A stretch of DNA of 64,000 bases from Achromobacter anxifer. Lineage in GTDB: Bacteria; Pseudomonadota; Gammaproteobacteria; Burkholderiales; Burkholderiaceae_B. Of the stretch, positions 1-8,336 are shown piece by piece; position 1 is the first letter of the stretch; every line of letters starts with the position of its first letter. Position numbers and translations under genes: made by a program. The stretch spans positions 1,090,057 through 1,154,056 of the forward strand of contig NZ_CAHLAR010000001.1 of NCBI RefSeq assembly GCF_903652925.1, in the 5' to 3' direction. A model generated the notes under the pieces. The model searched no databases. It saw only the letters and a list, made by a program, of their open reading frames with translations, and had not been told where the DNA came from.

Positions 1-2115
1 CTCGCCCTGACCCTGGGCATAGCCCATTCCGCGGGCGCCCATGCCCAGACCGCCGCGGCCCCGCCTTCCTCAGGCGCCAGCGATGGCCAGGGCGTCGCCC
101 AGCTGCCCGCCGTCACCGTCAACGCGACGGCGGTGGACGATACGCTGGAGCACCTGTCGGCGCCCGTGAACAGCGGCGCGCTGGGCAACCGCAGCCAGCT
201 GGAGACGCCGTTCTCCACGACCGTCGTCACCGCCGCGGACATCGAGGAGCGGCAGGTCAACAAGCTGGGCGACGTGTTCGCCCTGGATGCGTCCGTGACC
301 GACAACAGCGCGTCGTACGGCGCCTGGGCCAGCTATCTCAGCGTGCGCGGCCTGCCGCTGGATTGGCAGAATTCCTACCGCATCGACGGCAAGCCTTTCA
401 TCAGCTATGTCACGACCCTGCCTTACGAGCACTTCGAGCAGATCGACCTGCTCAAGGGCGCGTCGGGCTTCATGTACGGCTTCGGCTCGCCGGGCGGCCT
501 CATCAACTACGTCACCAAGAAGCCCACCGACGAGCCGGTGCGCAGCATCGAGCTGGGCTATGTGTCCAAGGGACTGCTGCGCGAGCACGTCGACCTGGGT
601 GGACGGGTCGGCGACGGCAGGTTCGGGTATCGCCTGAACGCCACGCACGAAGAGGGCAACACCTACAACGGCGGTTCGCTGTACCGGGATTCGGTGTCGC
701 TGGCGCTGGATGCGCGCCTGACCGACAAGCTGAGCTGGGACTTCCAGTCCATCTATCAGAACCGCAAGGCGATCGGCCAGGAGCCGACCATCTACGCCGG
801 CCGGATGGCGGGCAGCGAGTTGCCGTCGCCCGTGCGCAATGACAATGGCCGGATGGTGGGCGAGGGTCCGTACGCGGACAACAAGTTCCGCTTCTATTCG
901 ACGGGACTGAAGTACCAGCTGTCGTCCGACTGGTCGGTGCGCACCGACTACAGCTACAGCTCCACGCGCACCCGCCGCAACGAATCCGTGCTGTTCCTGC
1001 AGAACCAGGCCGGCGACTACCAGGACTACCGTTCGGACTATGCCGAAGCCTATGCCTACAACCAGTGGCAGGCCATGCTCGAAGGCAAGTTCAACACCGG
1101 TCCCCTGAAGCACCAGGTGGTGGCCGGCGCTTCGTGGCAGAAGCAGAAGAACGACTACAGCGCCGACGGCGTCTATCAGCTGCAGGGCACGGGCAATCTG
1201 CGGTCGCAGAACACCAACACCTACTACAGCCAGGGTGGCCTGGACCTGTATCGCGCCGCCGAGATCACGCAGAAGGCGCTGTTCGCGAGCGACACGATAG
1301 ACCTGACCGGCGGCTGGTCCGTGCTGGGCGGCCTGCGCTACACCGATTACGAGCAGGTCGGTTTCGACGCGACGGGCGCGCGCAATTCGCGCTACGACAA
1401 GAACGGGGTGCTGACGCCGACGGTGGCGCTGATGTACAACATCACGCCGCAGACCATGGCCTACGTCAGCTATATCGAATCGCTGGAGCCGGGCTCGACG
1501 GTGGGCAACACCTACGCCAACTACGGCGCCATGCTGAACCCGCTCAAGAGCAAGCAGTACGAGCTGGGCATCAAGACCGGCCAGGAAGATTGGGCCGCCA
1601 CGGCGGCGCTGTTCCGCATCGAGAAGAAGGCGGAATACACCAACGCCGCCAACGAGCTGGTGCAGGACGGCAAGTCGATCTACCAAGGCCTGGAGCTGGG
1701 GGCGTCGACCCGCATCGCCACCAACTGGAACGTGGGCGGCAGCCTGATGTTCCTGGACACGGAATACAAGAAGGGCTCCGCCTACACCGGCAACCGCGTC
1801 GCGGGCGCGCCGAAGTTCACCGCCGCGGCCCAGGTCGCGTATTCGGTGCCGCAATTGCCGGGCCTGAAGCTGCGGGCCGACGTGAAGTACACCGGCAGCG
1901 CCATGCTGGGCGCGTCCAACGCGGTGCGGGTGCCGGACTACGCCATCGTCAACATCGGCGCCACCTACGACACGCGCATCTACGGCTACGAGACCACCTT
2001 CCGCGCGGGCATCAACAACCTGGCGGACAAGCGCTACTGGCTGTACCAGTCCGCGGACTACGTGAAGGCGGGCGATCCGCGCACCTATGCCTTGAGCGCA
2101 AGCCTCAAGTTCTAG
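1..2115 (+). CDS. TonB-dependent siderophore receptor, 5' partial
   Basis: Outer-membrane receptor that imports a ferric siderophore using TonB energy. The reading frame is open from the first base, and the first residues (LALTLGIAHSAGAHAQ) are the hydrophobic end of a signal peptide with an AHA-Q cleavage site, so only the start codon and a few residues are missing. The plug domain follows (VRGLPLDWQNSYRIDGKPF, then IDLLKGASGFMYG and GGLINYVTKKP), then a 22-strand-type barrel ending in a C-terminal aromatic residue (SASLKF). There is no STN domain before the plug, so this receptor is not expected to signal to an anti-sigma factor. The 3' end overlaps the converging metallophosphoesterase gene by 11 bases. 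Ligand unknown. Confidence 0.93.
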   Translation, partial: LALTLGIAHSAGAHAQTAAAPPSSGASDGQGVAQLPAVTVNATAVDDTLEHLSAPVNSGALGNRSQLETPFSTTVVTAADIEERQVNKLGDVFALDASVTDNSASYGAWASYLSVRGLPLDWQNSYRIDGKPFISYVTTLPYEHFEQIDLLKGASGFMYGFGSPGGLINYVTKKPTDEPVRSIELGYVSKGLLREHVDLGGRVGDGRFGYRLNATHEEGNTYNGGSLYRDSVSLALDARLTDKLSWDFQSIYQNRKAIGQEPTIYAGRMAGSELPSPVRNDNGRMVGEGPYADNKFRFYSTGLKYQLSSDWSVRTDYSYSSTRTRRNESVLFLQNQAGDYQDYRSDYAEAYAYNQWQAMLEGKFNTGPLKHQVVAGASWQKQKNDYSADGVYQLQGTGNLRSQNTNTYYSQGGLDLYRAAEITQKALFASDTIDLTGGWSVLGGLRYTDYEQVGFDATGARNSRYDKNGVLTPTVALMYNITPQTMAYVSYIESLEPGSTVGNTYANYGAMLNPLKSKQYELGIKTGQEDWAATAALFRIEKKAEYTNAANELVQDGKSIYQGLELGASTRIATNWNVGGSLMFLDTEYKKGSAYTGNRVAGAPKFTAAAQVAYSVPQLPGLKLRADVKYTGSAMLGASNAVRVPDYAIVNIGATYDTRIYGYETTFRAGINNLADKRYWLYQSADYVKAGDPRTYALSASLKF

Positions 2116-2923
2116 GCGCCGCCACTTCCCACAGGCGGTCGGGCGCGAAATCCTGCTGCTCGCCCTTCTTGGCATAGCCCAGCGGGTTGGCCACGATGCG
2201 GCAACCGTCCTTCACATAGTCCTGCGGACAGTGGAGGTGGCCGTGCATCCAGACATCGGCCAGGGGCAGCAGGGCGTCCAGCGCGTTGCAGAAGCCGGCG
2301 GTGCCCGGGGTGACGCCGTAGCGCGGATCCGCGCTGGCCAGCGTGGGGGCGAAGTGGGTGACCGCCACTGTCGGGCCGTCGAAGGGCTCGCGCAGGGCGG
2401 CTGCCAGCCATTGCTGGCAGGCCAGCCCCTGCTCGCGCATCTGTTCGGCCATGAAGGGCGCGCCGTTGCGCCGCATCTCGGCTTTCTCCAGATAGAAGTC
2501 GGCGGCGCGGTAGGCCTTCTCGCGCTTTTTCAGCGCGGCGCCCACCGTGTCTTCGCTGGCGGCCAGCGCGTCGAAGTCCGTCCACAGCGTGGTGCCGATA
2601 AAGCGCACGCCATCGATGACCAGCGTCTCGCGTTCCAGCCAGTGGATGCCCAGCTCGGCGCACAGCTCGCGCAGGCGTGCGTGCGTTGCGTCGAAGTCGA
2701 CGTTGTCGTATTCGTGGTTGCCGGGCACGTACAGCACGGGAGTGGGCCAGCCCTTGCGCGGCGCATAGCTGCCCAGGCCGAAGTCGTCGCCGGTCATCAG
2801 GGAGCCGCGGCGATACGAGCCGATGTCGCCGGCCAGCACCAGGAGGTCGGCGCCGGGCGCGGGTCGGGCCAGGAAATCCGGTTCGGTTTCCAGGTGCAGG
2901 TCTGAGAGCAGTTGGATCTTCAT
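2105..2923 (-). CDS. metallophosphoesterase (calcineurin-like)
   Basis: Cytoplasmic phosphoesterase of the calcineurin-like superfamily, about 272 residues. The metal-binding blocks are all visible: SDLHLE near the N-terminus, LAGDIG, VPGNHEYDN, VTHFAPT and HGHLH near the C-terminus, which together bind the dinuclear metal centre. I start at the ATG giving MKIQLLSDLHLE; an ATG three codons upstream (MAAMKIQ) is also possible, and longer in-frame extensions look non-coding. It stands alone on the minus strand, tail to tail with the TonB receptor. Substrate unknown; many relatives act on phosphodiesters or nucleotides. Confidence 0.9.
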   Translation of the reverse strand: MKIQLLSDLHLETEPDFLARPAPGADLLVLAGDIGSYRRGSLMTGDDFGLGSYAPRKGWPTPVLYVPGNHEYDNVDFDATHARLRELCAELGIHWLERETLVIDGVRFIGTTLWTDFDALAASEDTVGAALKKREKAYRAADFYLEKAEMRRNGAPFMAEQMREQGLACQQWLAAALREPFDGPTVAVTHFAPTLASADPRYGVTPGTAGFCNALDALLPLADVWMHGHLHCPQDYVKDGCRIVANPLGYAKKGEQQDFAPDRLWEVAAPRT

Positions 2924-3022
2924 AGCCGCCATCTTAGGCCACGGCGACGCTGGCCGCCGCTGCGGCGGGCAGGGGTTCCATGCGACACTTTCCCGGATCA
3001 CCGCGCAGACAGGAGGAATTTC

Positions 3023-3433
3023 ATGCGTATCGCCATCATGGCCGCCGCCTTGGCACTGACAGCAAGCGTGCAGGCACAGCCGCAGCCGCTGGATTGCGGC
3101 AACGCGGCCACGCAGACGGACATGGGCTTGTGCGCCGACCAGGCCTACCGCAAGTCCGACGCGGACTTGAACGCGGCCTACAAGGAAGTGACGGCGCGCC
3201 TGAAGCACGACAAGGATGCCTCCGCCAAGCTGCAGTCCGCGCAGAAGGCCTGGCTGTACTTCCGCGACGCGGAGTGCGCCTTCGCGTCCGGCGGCACGAC
3301 CGGCGGCACGGCCTATCCGATGGTGCTGAGCCTGTGCCTGGACAAGCTGACGCAGGCGCGCACCAAGGAATTGCGGGCCTATCTGAAGTGCGAGGAAGGC
3401 GACATGAGCTGCCCGGTGCCGGGCAAGCAGTAA
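3023..3433 (+). CDS. secreted LprI-like (DUF1311) protein
   Basis: Small exported protein of 136 residues. An AGGAGG ribosome-binding site at 3011-3016 fixes the start. The first 18 residues (MRIAIMAAALALTASVQA) are a signal peptide. The mature part has the LprI-N/DUF1311 pattern: LDCGNAATQTDMGLCADQAY, a helical stretch, then QKAWLYFRDAECAF and a late Cys in SLCLDKLT. In this family such Cys residues form disulfides, and LprI of Mycobacterium inhibits lysozyme; whether this one does is not shown by the sequence. It lies 19 bases before tag and may be co-transcribed with it. Confidence 0.82.
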   Translation: MRIAIMAAALALTASVQAQPQPLDCGNAATQTDMGLCADQAYRKSDADLNAAYKEVTARLKHDKDASAKLQSAQKAWLYFRDAECAFASGGTTGGTAYPMVLSLCLDKLTQARTKELRAYLKCEEGDMSCPVPGKQ

Positions 3434-3452
3434 ACCGGATCAGGAAGACGAG

Positions 3453-4082
3453 ATGAGCGAGAGCAACCCGGGCCTGATCACGGACCCGCAGGGCGTGGCG
3501 CGCTGCTTCTGGCAGCCGTCCATGCCGGATTACCACGATCACGAATGGGGCCTGCCGGTGGCGGACGACCGCCGCCTCTACGAAAAGATCTGCCTGGAAG
3601 GCTTCCAGGCCGGCATGGCCTGGATCACGATCCTGCGCAAGCGCGAGGCCTTCCGCGCGGCCTTCGACGACTTCGACTTCGAGCGGGTGGCCCGCTACAC
3701 CGAGAGCGACGTCGAACGCCTGATGGGCGACGCGGGCATCGTGCGCAACCGCAGCAAGATCCTGTCCGCCATCAACAATGCCAGGCGCGCGCGCGCCCTG
3801 GCGGACGAAACGGGTTCCTTGTCGGCCTGGCTCTGGCGCCATGAACCGCAGCAGCAGGACCGGCCCGCGACGGTGGACCTGGACTACTGGAACGGCAATC
3901 CCACCTCGCCGGCGTCGGCGGCCCTGTCGCGCGACCTGAAGAAGCGCGGCTGGACCTTCGTCGGTCCGACCACCATGTACGCCTTCATGCAGGCCGTGGG
4001 CATGGTCAACGACCACATGAGCGGCTGCGTCTGCCGCCAGCAAGTCGAAAAGGCGCGGGCCGGCTTCAAGCGGCCGAAGTAG
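3453..4082 (+). CDS. tag: DNA-3-methyladenine glycosylase I
   Basis: Base-excision-repair enzyme that removes 3-methyladenine from alkylated DNA. The 209-residue protein has the family N-terminus (ARCFWQPSMPDYHDHEWGLPV), the core LYEKICLEGFQAGMAWITILRKREAFRAAF, and the C-terminal NDHMSGCVC segment; the Cys and His residues at both ends match the structural zinc site of Tag. Length is close to usual (about 190-210). It follows the LprI-like gene by 19 bases. alkB at 49.5-50.2 kb is a second alkylation-repair gene in this window, but it is not linked. Confidence 0.93.
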   Translation: MSESNPGLITDPQGVARCFWQPSMPDYHDHEWGLPVADDRRLYEKICLEGFQAGMAWITILRKREAFRAAFDDFDFERVARYTESDVERLMGDAGIVRNRSKILSAINNARRARALADETGSLSAWLWRHEPQQQDRPATVDLDYWNGNPTSPASAALSRDLKKRGWTFVGPTTMYAFMQAVGMVNDHMSGCVCRQQVEKARAGFKRPK

Positions 4083-4119
4083 GGCGCGCCGGCGCATTCG
4101 TCCGGTCTGCCGAAAATCC

Positions 4120-4148
4120 TTGAATTGGTTGCGACTCGCAAGTATATT
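4120..4148 (+). promoter_or_regulatory. sigma-70 promoter of the MarR-GNAT gene
   Basis: TTGAAT at 4120-4125 and TATATT at 4143-4148 are separated by exactly 17 bases, a close match to a sigma-70 promoter. Two inverted repeats lie over and just after it, which suggests repression by the product. Confidence 0.7.
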
Positions 4149-4164
4149 GGTTGCGATCCGCAAC
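4129..4164. promoter_or_regulatory. tandem MarR-type operators
   Basis: Two palindromes, TTGCGA-C-TCGCAA (4129-4141) and GTTGCG-ATC-CGCAAC (4150-4164), have centres 22 bases apart, about two helical turns. The -10 box sits between them. They share the half-site TTGCG, so the same dimeric protein probably binds both. The MarR domain encoded 29 bases downstream is the obvious candidate. Confidence 0.7.
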
Positions 4165-4192
4165 TTTTATGCGCGTCATTTTGAGGTGCGCC

Positions 4193-5188
4193 ATGGACTT
4201 GATCGATTTCCCCTCCAAACCCCGCGACCAGACCATCCGCGACCTGCGGGAATTCTCTCGCAAGCTGGTGCGCGAACTGGGCTTCATGCGAACCTCGCTG
4301 GCCGGCAGCGACATGGCGCCGTCCGCGGTCCACGCCATCATCGAGATCGGCCTGCAGCCGGGGATCCAGGCGCGCGATCTGGCCGCGATTCTCAGGCTGG
4401 ACAAGTCCAACACCAGCCGCCAGGTGGCCAAGCTGGAATCGGCCGGGCTGCTGACGCGCGAGACGGACAGCGCCGACGCGCGCTCATCGCGGCTGTACCT
4501 GAGCGAGGCGGGCGTCAAGCTGCGCGGCCAGATCGACCAGTTCGCCACCGATCAGGTTTCACGCGCCTTGCGCCAGCTGACGCCGGCGGACCAGGAATCG
4601 CTGATCCGCTTCCTGTCCCTCTACGCCGACGCCCTGTCGCACGAAAACCCCAACACCGCGCCGGCCGCGGCGGGCGGCGGCATTGGCGATCAGATCCGCG
4701 CCGGCTATCTGCCCGGCTGCATCGGCGACGTGGCCAGCCTGCATGCGCGCTATTACGCGCAGGCTTCGGGCTTCGGCGTCTACTTCGAGCGCAAGGTGGC
4801 GAGCGAGCTGGCGGAATTCGCCGAGGGCCTGCCCGCCGCGGGCAAGAACATGTGGCTGTACGTGGACAATGGCCGGACCCTGGCCTCCATCGTCATCGAC
4901 GGCGACCTCGCCGCGCGCCAGGCGCATCTGCGTTGGTTCATCGTCGACGAATCGCTGCGGGGCATGGGCGTGGGCCGCGCGCTGCTGGACCGAGCCATGG
5001 ACTTTGTCGACGCGCACTACGACGAAACCTATCTGTGGACCTTCAAGGGCCTGGACGCCGCCAGGCATCTCTATGAGGCCGCGGGCTTCACCCTGGCCGA
5101 GTCCGCCGAAGGCCGGCAATGGGGCAGCGTGGTGGTGGAACAGCGCTTCGTGCGCCGCCGCGGCGGCTCAGATCACGCTGATGCGTAG
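4193..5188 (+). CDS. MarR-GNAT fusion: regulator with acetyltransferase domain
   Basis: 331-residue fusion. Residues about 1-160 form a MarR winged helix (AREL-type N-terminal helices, ARDLAAILRLDKSNTSRQVAKLESAGLL as recognition helix, ETDSADARSSRLYLSEAG as wing). Residues about 165-325 form a GNAT fold, with WFIVDESLRGMGVGRALLD carrying the acetyl-CoA loop (RGMGVGRALL) and YLWTFKGLDAARHLYEAAGF late in the fold. The ATG at 4193 is preceded by TGAGGTG; earlier ATGs would lie in or next to the operators. The promoter and paired palindromes point to autoregulation. The acetyltransferase substrate is unknown. Its end overlaps the opposing pentapeptide-repeat gene by 21 bases. Confidence 0.88.
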   Translation: MDLIDFPSKPRDQTIRDLREFSRKLVRELGFMRTSLAGSDMAPSAVHAIIEIGLQPGIQARDLAAILRLDKSNTSRQVAKLESAGLLTRETDSADARSSRLYLSEAGVKLRGQIDQFATDQVSRALRQLTPADQESLIRFLSLYADALSHENPNTAPAAAGGGIGDQIRAGYLPGCIGDVASLHARYYAQASGFGVYFERKVASELAEFAEGLPAAGKNMWLYVDNGRTLASIVIDGDLAARQAHLRWFIVDESLRGMGVGRALLDRAMDFVDAHYDETYLWTFKGLDAARHLYEAAGFTLAESAEGRQWGSVVVEQRFVRRRGGSDHADA

Positions 5189-5863
5189 CTCGGCCAGCAG
5201 GGCCGCCGCCTGAGTCTTGGAGATAGTGGCGCCGGCCAGGCGCGCGGCCGAATTCAGGTCCAGGCCGCCCAGGTCGGCTTCGCGCAGGTCCGCGCCCTCG
5301 AAGCGCGTATTCTTCAGCACGGCGTTGCGCAAGCTGCCGCCATGGAACACGGTATCGCGGAAGTCGCTGCCGCTCAGATCGGCGTCCGAGAAGTCCAGCT
5401 GCCGCACGTCGGTCTTGCGGAAGGACACGCCGCGCAGCAGCGCGCCGACCAGCAGGCATTCGTGCAGCGTCCAGCCCAGGCAGGCGATGCCGTCGAAATC
5501 GCTGCCGGTGAGCTTGCAGCCCTGGTAGCGGGCGGCTGCCAGCCTGGCGCGTCGCCAGTTGGCATTGTTGAGATCGCAGTTTTCAAACACGGCGTCGCTG
5601 GCGTCGGCCGAGGCGAAGTTGACCTGGCCTCCGCGGCAGCGCAGCCAGCTGGAGTCCGCCAGGTTGGCGCCCTGGAACGAGGCGCCCGCGATCGCGCAGC
5701 CCGTCAGCTGCGCGCCGCGCAGATCCAGGCGCGAGAAATCCGCATCCTGGAAATCGCAGTCCTGGAACGACAGCGGGCGGCCGCCGGACTGTTCGATCAG
5801 GGCCTGCATCGTCTTGCGGTCCACTTCCTGGTCCGTCACCGTCCCGATTGCTGCTTGCGTCAT
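5168..5863 (-). CDS. pentapeptide-repeat protein (Qnr/McbG-like fold)
   Basis: 231-residue protein made mostly of A(D/N)LXX-type pentapeptides, for example DFQDADFSRLDLRGAQL, ASFQGANL and DLREADLGGLDL, which stack into a right-handed quadrilateral beta helix. Qnr proteins, which protect DNA gyrase, have this fold and a similar length (about 218), but I see no feature that separates Qnr from other pentapeptide proteins, so quinolone protection is only a possibility. No signal peptide, so cytoplasmic. Tail to tail with the MarR-GNAT gene. Confidence 0.82.
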   Translation of the reverse strand: MTQAAIGTVTDQEVDRKTMQALIEQSGGRPLSFQDCDFQDADFSRLDLRGAQLTGCAIAGASFQGANLADSSWLRCRGGQVNFASADASDAVFENCDLNNANWRRARLAAARYQGCKLTGSDFDGIACLGWTLHECLLVGALLRGVSFRKTDVRQLDFSDADLSGSDFRDTVFHGGSLRNAVLKNTRFEGADLREADLGGLDLNSAARLAGATISKTQAAALLAELRISVI

Positions 5864-5903
5864 GCCGCGCGTTCCTGCCTGAAATTCCGTAAGACCGGAC
5901 AGC

Positions 5904-6554
5904 CTACTGGAATATTTCGCTTTCGACGCAGAAAGCGATCAGTTCCTGGTCGGTGCGGACATTCAGCTTGCGCATGGCCGAGATTTTCTGGCCGCTGACT
6001 GTCTTGACGCTGCGCTTCATGGCCTCGGCCACCTGCATCATGGAGCCGCCGCGGATGAAATGCCGCAGCACTTCGAATTCCTTGGGCGACAGGCTGTTGA
6101 TGCGTTCGCCGATGAACTTGCTGCGCTCGTCGGTCGCGCCGTCGCGCTGGAAACCGGGCGGATAGTACTTGCGGCCCGCGTGCAGCGTTTCCAGCGCGGT
6201 CATGATCTCGGTGAGGTTGTCGCGCTTGAGCACCACGGCCGCCACGCCGGCATCGTAGAGCGCCGAAATGATCATGGAATTCGACACCATGGTCAGCACC
6301 ACGATCTGTACCTGCGGATAGTGCCGCGCCAGGTACTTGACCAGCCGGATGCCATCTCCGTAGGTATCGTCGCCGGGCATGGAATAGTCGGTGATGACCA
6401 CGTGCGGAGCGTCGCGCTGCAGGTGTTGGACCAGCGCCGTCGGCCCGGACAGGGTGGCCGCGACCTGGAAATTGAGGTCCTTTTCCAGCAGGTCGCGCAT
6501 CCCCATCAATACCAGGGGATGGTCGTCGACCAGGACGATGCGGAGTCTTTCCAT
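5904..6554 (-). CDS. RcsB-like response regulator (receiver + LuxR HTH), orphan
   Basis: 216 residues. Receiver domain at 1-125: acidic pair D10-D11, phosphoacceptor D56 in VITDYSMPGDD, T88 and K110. The YGDGIRLVKYL stretch after the phosphosite resembles RcsB. LuxR-type HTH at about 150-210 (LSPKEFEVLRHFIRGGSMMQVAEAMKRSVKTVSGQKISAMRKL). No histidine kinase gene is adjacent; a stand-alone Hpt protein lies 3.8 kb away at 10334-10717, and the two could belong to one phosphorelay. RcsB-type regulators usually take phosphate from an Hpt domain, which fits but does not prove this. Confidence 0.88.
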   Translation of the reverse strand: MERLRIVLVDDHPLVLMGMRDLLEKDLNFQVAATLSGPTALVQHLQRDAPHVVITDYSMPGDDTYGDGIRLVKYLARHYPQVQIVVLTMVSNSMIISALYDAGVAAVVLKRDNLTEIMTALETLHAGRKYYPPGFQRDGATDERSKFIGERINSLSPKEFEVLRHFIRGGSMMQVAEAMKRSVKTVSGQKISAMRKLNVRTDQELIAFCVESEIFQ

Positions 6555-6700
6555 GCGAGCGGATGCAGTCAGGCGAGCCCTGGTTGGCGTGGCGATCCCG
6601 GCGGGCTCGGGGTTGATGGCGAAGGCCAGCCGATAGCGTAGTGGTTTTTATGCGGACGCGCCCCGCAGCGGGGGCGTGACGCAGGGCGATGTGCGGGGCC

Positions 6701-7135
6701 TCAGCTGGCCGCTTCTGCTTGCAGGCGGCCCAGGATGAAGCCGTCGACCGCGCTGGTGCGGCCGCGCCACAGCGTGGGCTGTCCCGCGATGGGAGTGCCG
6801 TCGGCCGTGAAGAACAGGGCGTCGGCAAGATGGATGTAGTTCGGCAGCGGGTCCGCCGGCTGCGGCAGCCGGAACACGTCACCCAGCTCCGCCAGAGAGG
6901 CATGGACGGTCTTGCGGGTGGTGTCGTCCACGGTCTCCAGGGACCCCGTGAAGCTGGCCGCGAAGCTGTCGAAGTAGTCGGCGCCGGACACGATCGAGCC
7001 GGAAACCAGCATGCCGCCCATCTGCAGGGTAACGCCGATGCTTTCGATCTGGCTGCCGTTGTTCACCAGGTTGACCAGGAATTGCAGGAAGGCGTCGGCG
7101 TCGGGCGCCGCGCCGGCGCTAGGAACGTTGCTCAT
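6701..7135 (-). CDS. hypothetical protein resembling gas vesicle accessory GvpU
   Basis: 144-residue cytoplasmic protein. The layout (DAFLQFLVNLVNNGSQIESIGVTL, then GGMLVSGSIVSGADYF, then a helical region) resembles GvpU of gas-vesicle clusters, where the central MGGMLVSGSIVSG strand pair is typical. No gas vesicle structural gene is present anywhere in the window, so a role in flotation is not supported. The start at 7135 gives MSNVPSAG; an earlier start adds 12 residues without family character. It lies upstream of, and reads in the same direction as, the RcsB-like gene, 146 bases away. Function unknown. Confidence 0.6.
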   Translation of the reverse strand: MSNVPSAGAAPDADAFLQFLVNLVNNGSQIESIGVTLQMGGMLVSGSIVSGADYFDSFAASFTGSLETVDDTTRKTVHASLAELGDVFRLPQPADPLPNYIHLADALFFTADGTPIAGQPTLWRGRTSAVDGFILGRLQAEAAS

Positions 7136-7235
7136 GGGGTGGGTTCTCGGCAAATTTGGGAAAGCAGCCAAGATACTCGAATCGCGGCCAAATGGGGCAG
7201 GATGCTATAGGCCGAAAAACAGCCAAATCCAAGCA

Positions 7236-8219
7236 CTATCCGTCTGCTTCCTGGACAGGCATTCTTTCCAGGCTGCGCGCCAGGCGTTCGCCTGCTAGCC
7301 GCAAGCGGCCCCGCAGCGCCAGCGGAGCCAGCACCTCGAATTCCACGTCCAGCGCCATGAGCCAATACACCAGCGCATCCGGCGAGTGCACGTCGCATTG
7401 CAGCAGGCAGCGGGTCTCGTCCAGCGCTTCGAGCTGGCCGGCGTCCGCAGGGATGCGGGCGGCCATGACGGCTTGCGGCGCGTGCAGGATCACCCGTGCC
7501 GCTTCGGCTTGCGTCGTCATCCGCACCGAGCGCGCGACGAAGGCGCGCAGGTCGCCGCCGGCCGGCGAGGGGCGCGGCGCGAAATGCGCGCCGATTTCCG
7601 GCTCGCCCGCGATGCGGTCGATGCGGAAGGTGCGCCAGTCGTCGCGCGCCGGGTCCCAGGCCACCAGGTACCAGCGGTGCCCGGTATGCGCCAGGCCTTG
7701 CGGTTCGACCAGCCGGGTGCTGGCCTGGCCCTTGCCGTCGGCATAGCCGAAGCCCACCCGCAGCTGGTCGCGGCAGGCGGCTGCCAGCGTGGCCAGCAGC
7801 GTGGCGTCGACCGCGGCGCCGCCGCGCGGCACCGGCACGATGGCTGAGCGGAGCGCGTCGACCCGGTGGCGCAGGCGCTGCGGCATGACCTGCTCCAGCT
7901 TCACCAGCGCCCGCAGCGCGGTTTCCTCGATGCCGCCCACCGTGCCCGCGGCAGCCGTGCGCAAGGTGAGCGCCACGGCCAGGGCCTCGTCGTCGTCCAG
8001 CAGCAGGGGCGGCACCGCGTGGCCGGCGCGAAAGGCGTAGCCGCCCGCCACGCCGCTGCTGGCATGGATGGGATAGCCCAGCTCACGCAGCTTGTCGATG
8101 TCGCGCCGCAGCGTGCGGGGATGGATGGCCAGCGTCGCGGCCAGTTCGGTTCCGGCCCAGTGGCGGCGGGTTTGCAGCAGCGAAAGCAGGCGCAGGAGAC
8201 GGTTGCTGGAGGTAAGCAT
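7236..8219 (-). CDS. YafY-type HTH-WYL transcriptional regulator
   Basis: 327 residues. N-terminal winged helix (RLLRLLSLLQTRRHWAGTELAATLAIHPRTLRRDIDKLRELGYPI) of the DeoR-like HTH_11 kind, then a WYL domain (about 140-215; HRWYLVAWDPARDDWRTFRIDRI) and a C-terminal WCX extension. WYL domains sense small ligands or nucleic acids. The ATG at 8219 is chosen because it begins the HTH directly. Divergent from the glutathione transferase gene 117 bases away, which is therefore its most likely target. Confidence 0.87.
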   Translation of the reverse strand: MLTSSNRLLRLLSLLQTRRHWAGTELAATLAIHPRTLRRDIDKLRELGYPIHASSGVAGGYAFRAGHAVPPLLLDDDEALAVALTLRTAAAGTVGGIEETALRALVKLEQVMPQRLRHRVDALRSAIVPVPRGGAAVDATLLATLAAACRDQLRVGFGYADGKGQASTRLVEPQGLAHTGHRWYLVAWDPARDDWRTFRIDRIAGEPEIGAHFAPRPSPAGGDLRAFVARSVRMTTQAEAARVILHAPQAVMAARIPADAGQLEALDETRCLLQCDVHSPDALVYWLMALDVEFEVLAPLALRGRLRLAGERLARSLERMPVQEADG

Positions 8220-8336
8220 GGCGGCACGATAGCGTGTATCGAGGGCGGAATCTGTCCTCAATGGATTCTACAGTGGCTCCCGTAGTCAGCGGCAAGGGCC
8301 GCGGCGCCAACCCCCCTTCGAATCGGAGATCCATCC

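Noticed and set aside
70-2175. 701-residue open frame antisense to the TonB receptor
   Set aside because: No domain, composition dominated by Val, Gly, Ala and Arg, typical of antisense frames in high-GC DNA; the plus strand has clear receptor motifs.
5168-5863. Calling the pentapeptide-repeat gene a qnr resistance gene
   Set aside because: The fold and length fit, but loop features and close identity that define Qnr cannot be shown from the sequence alone.
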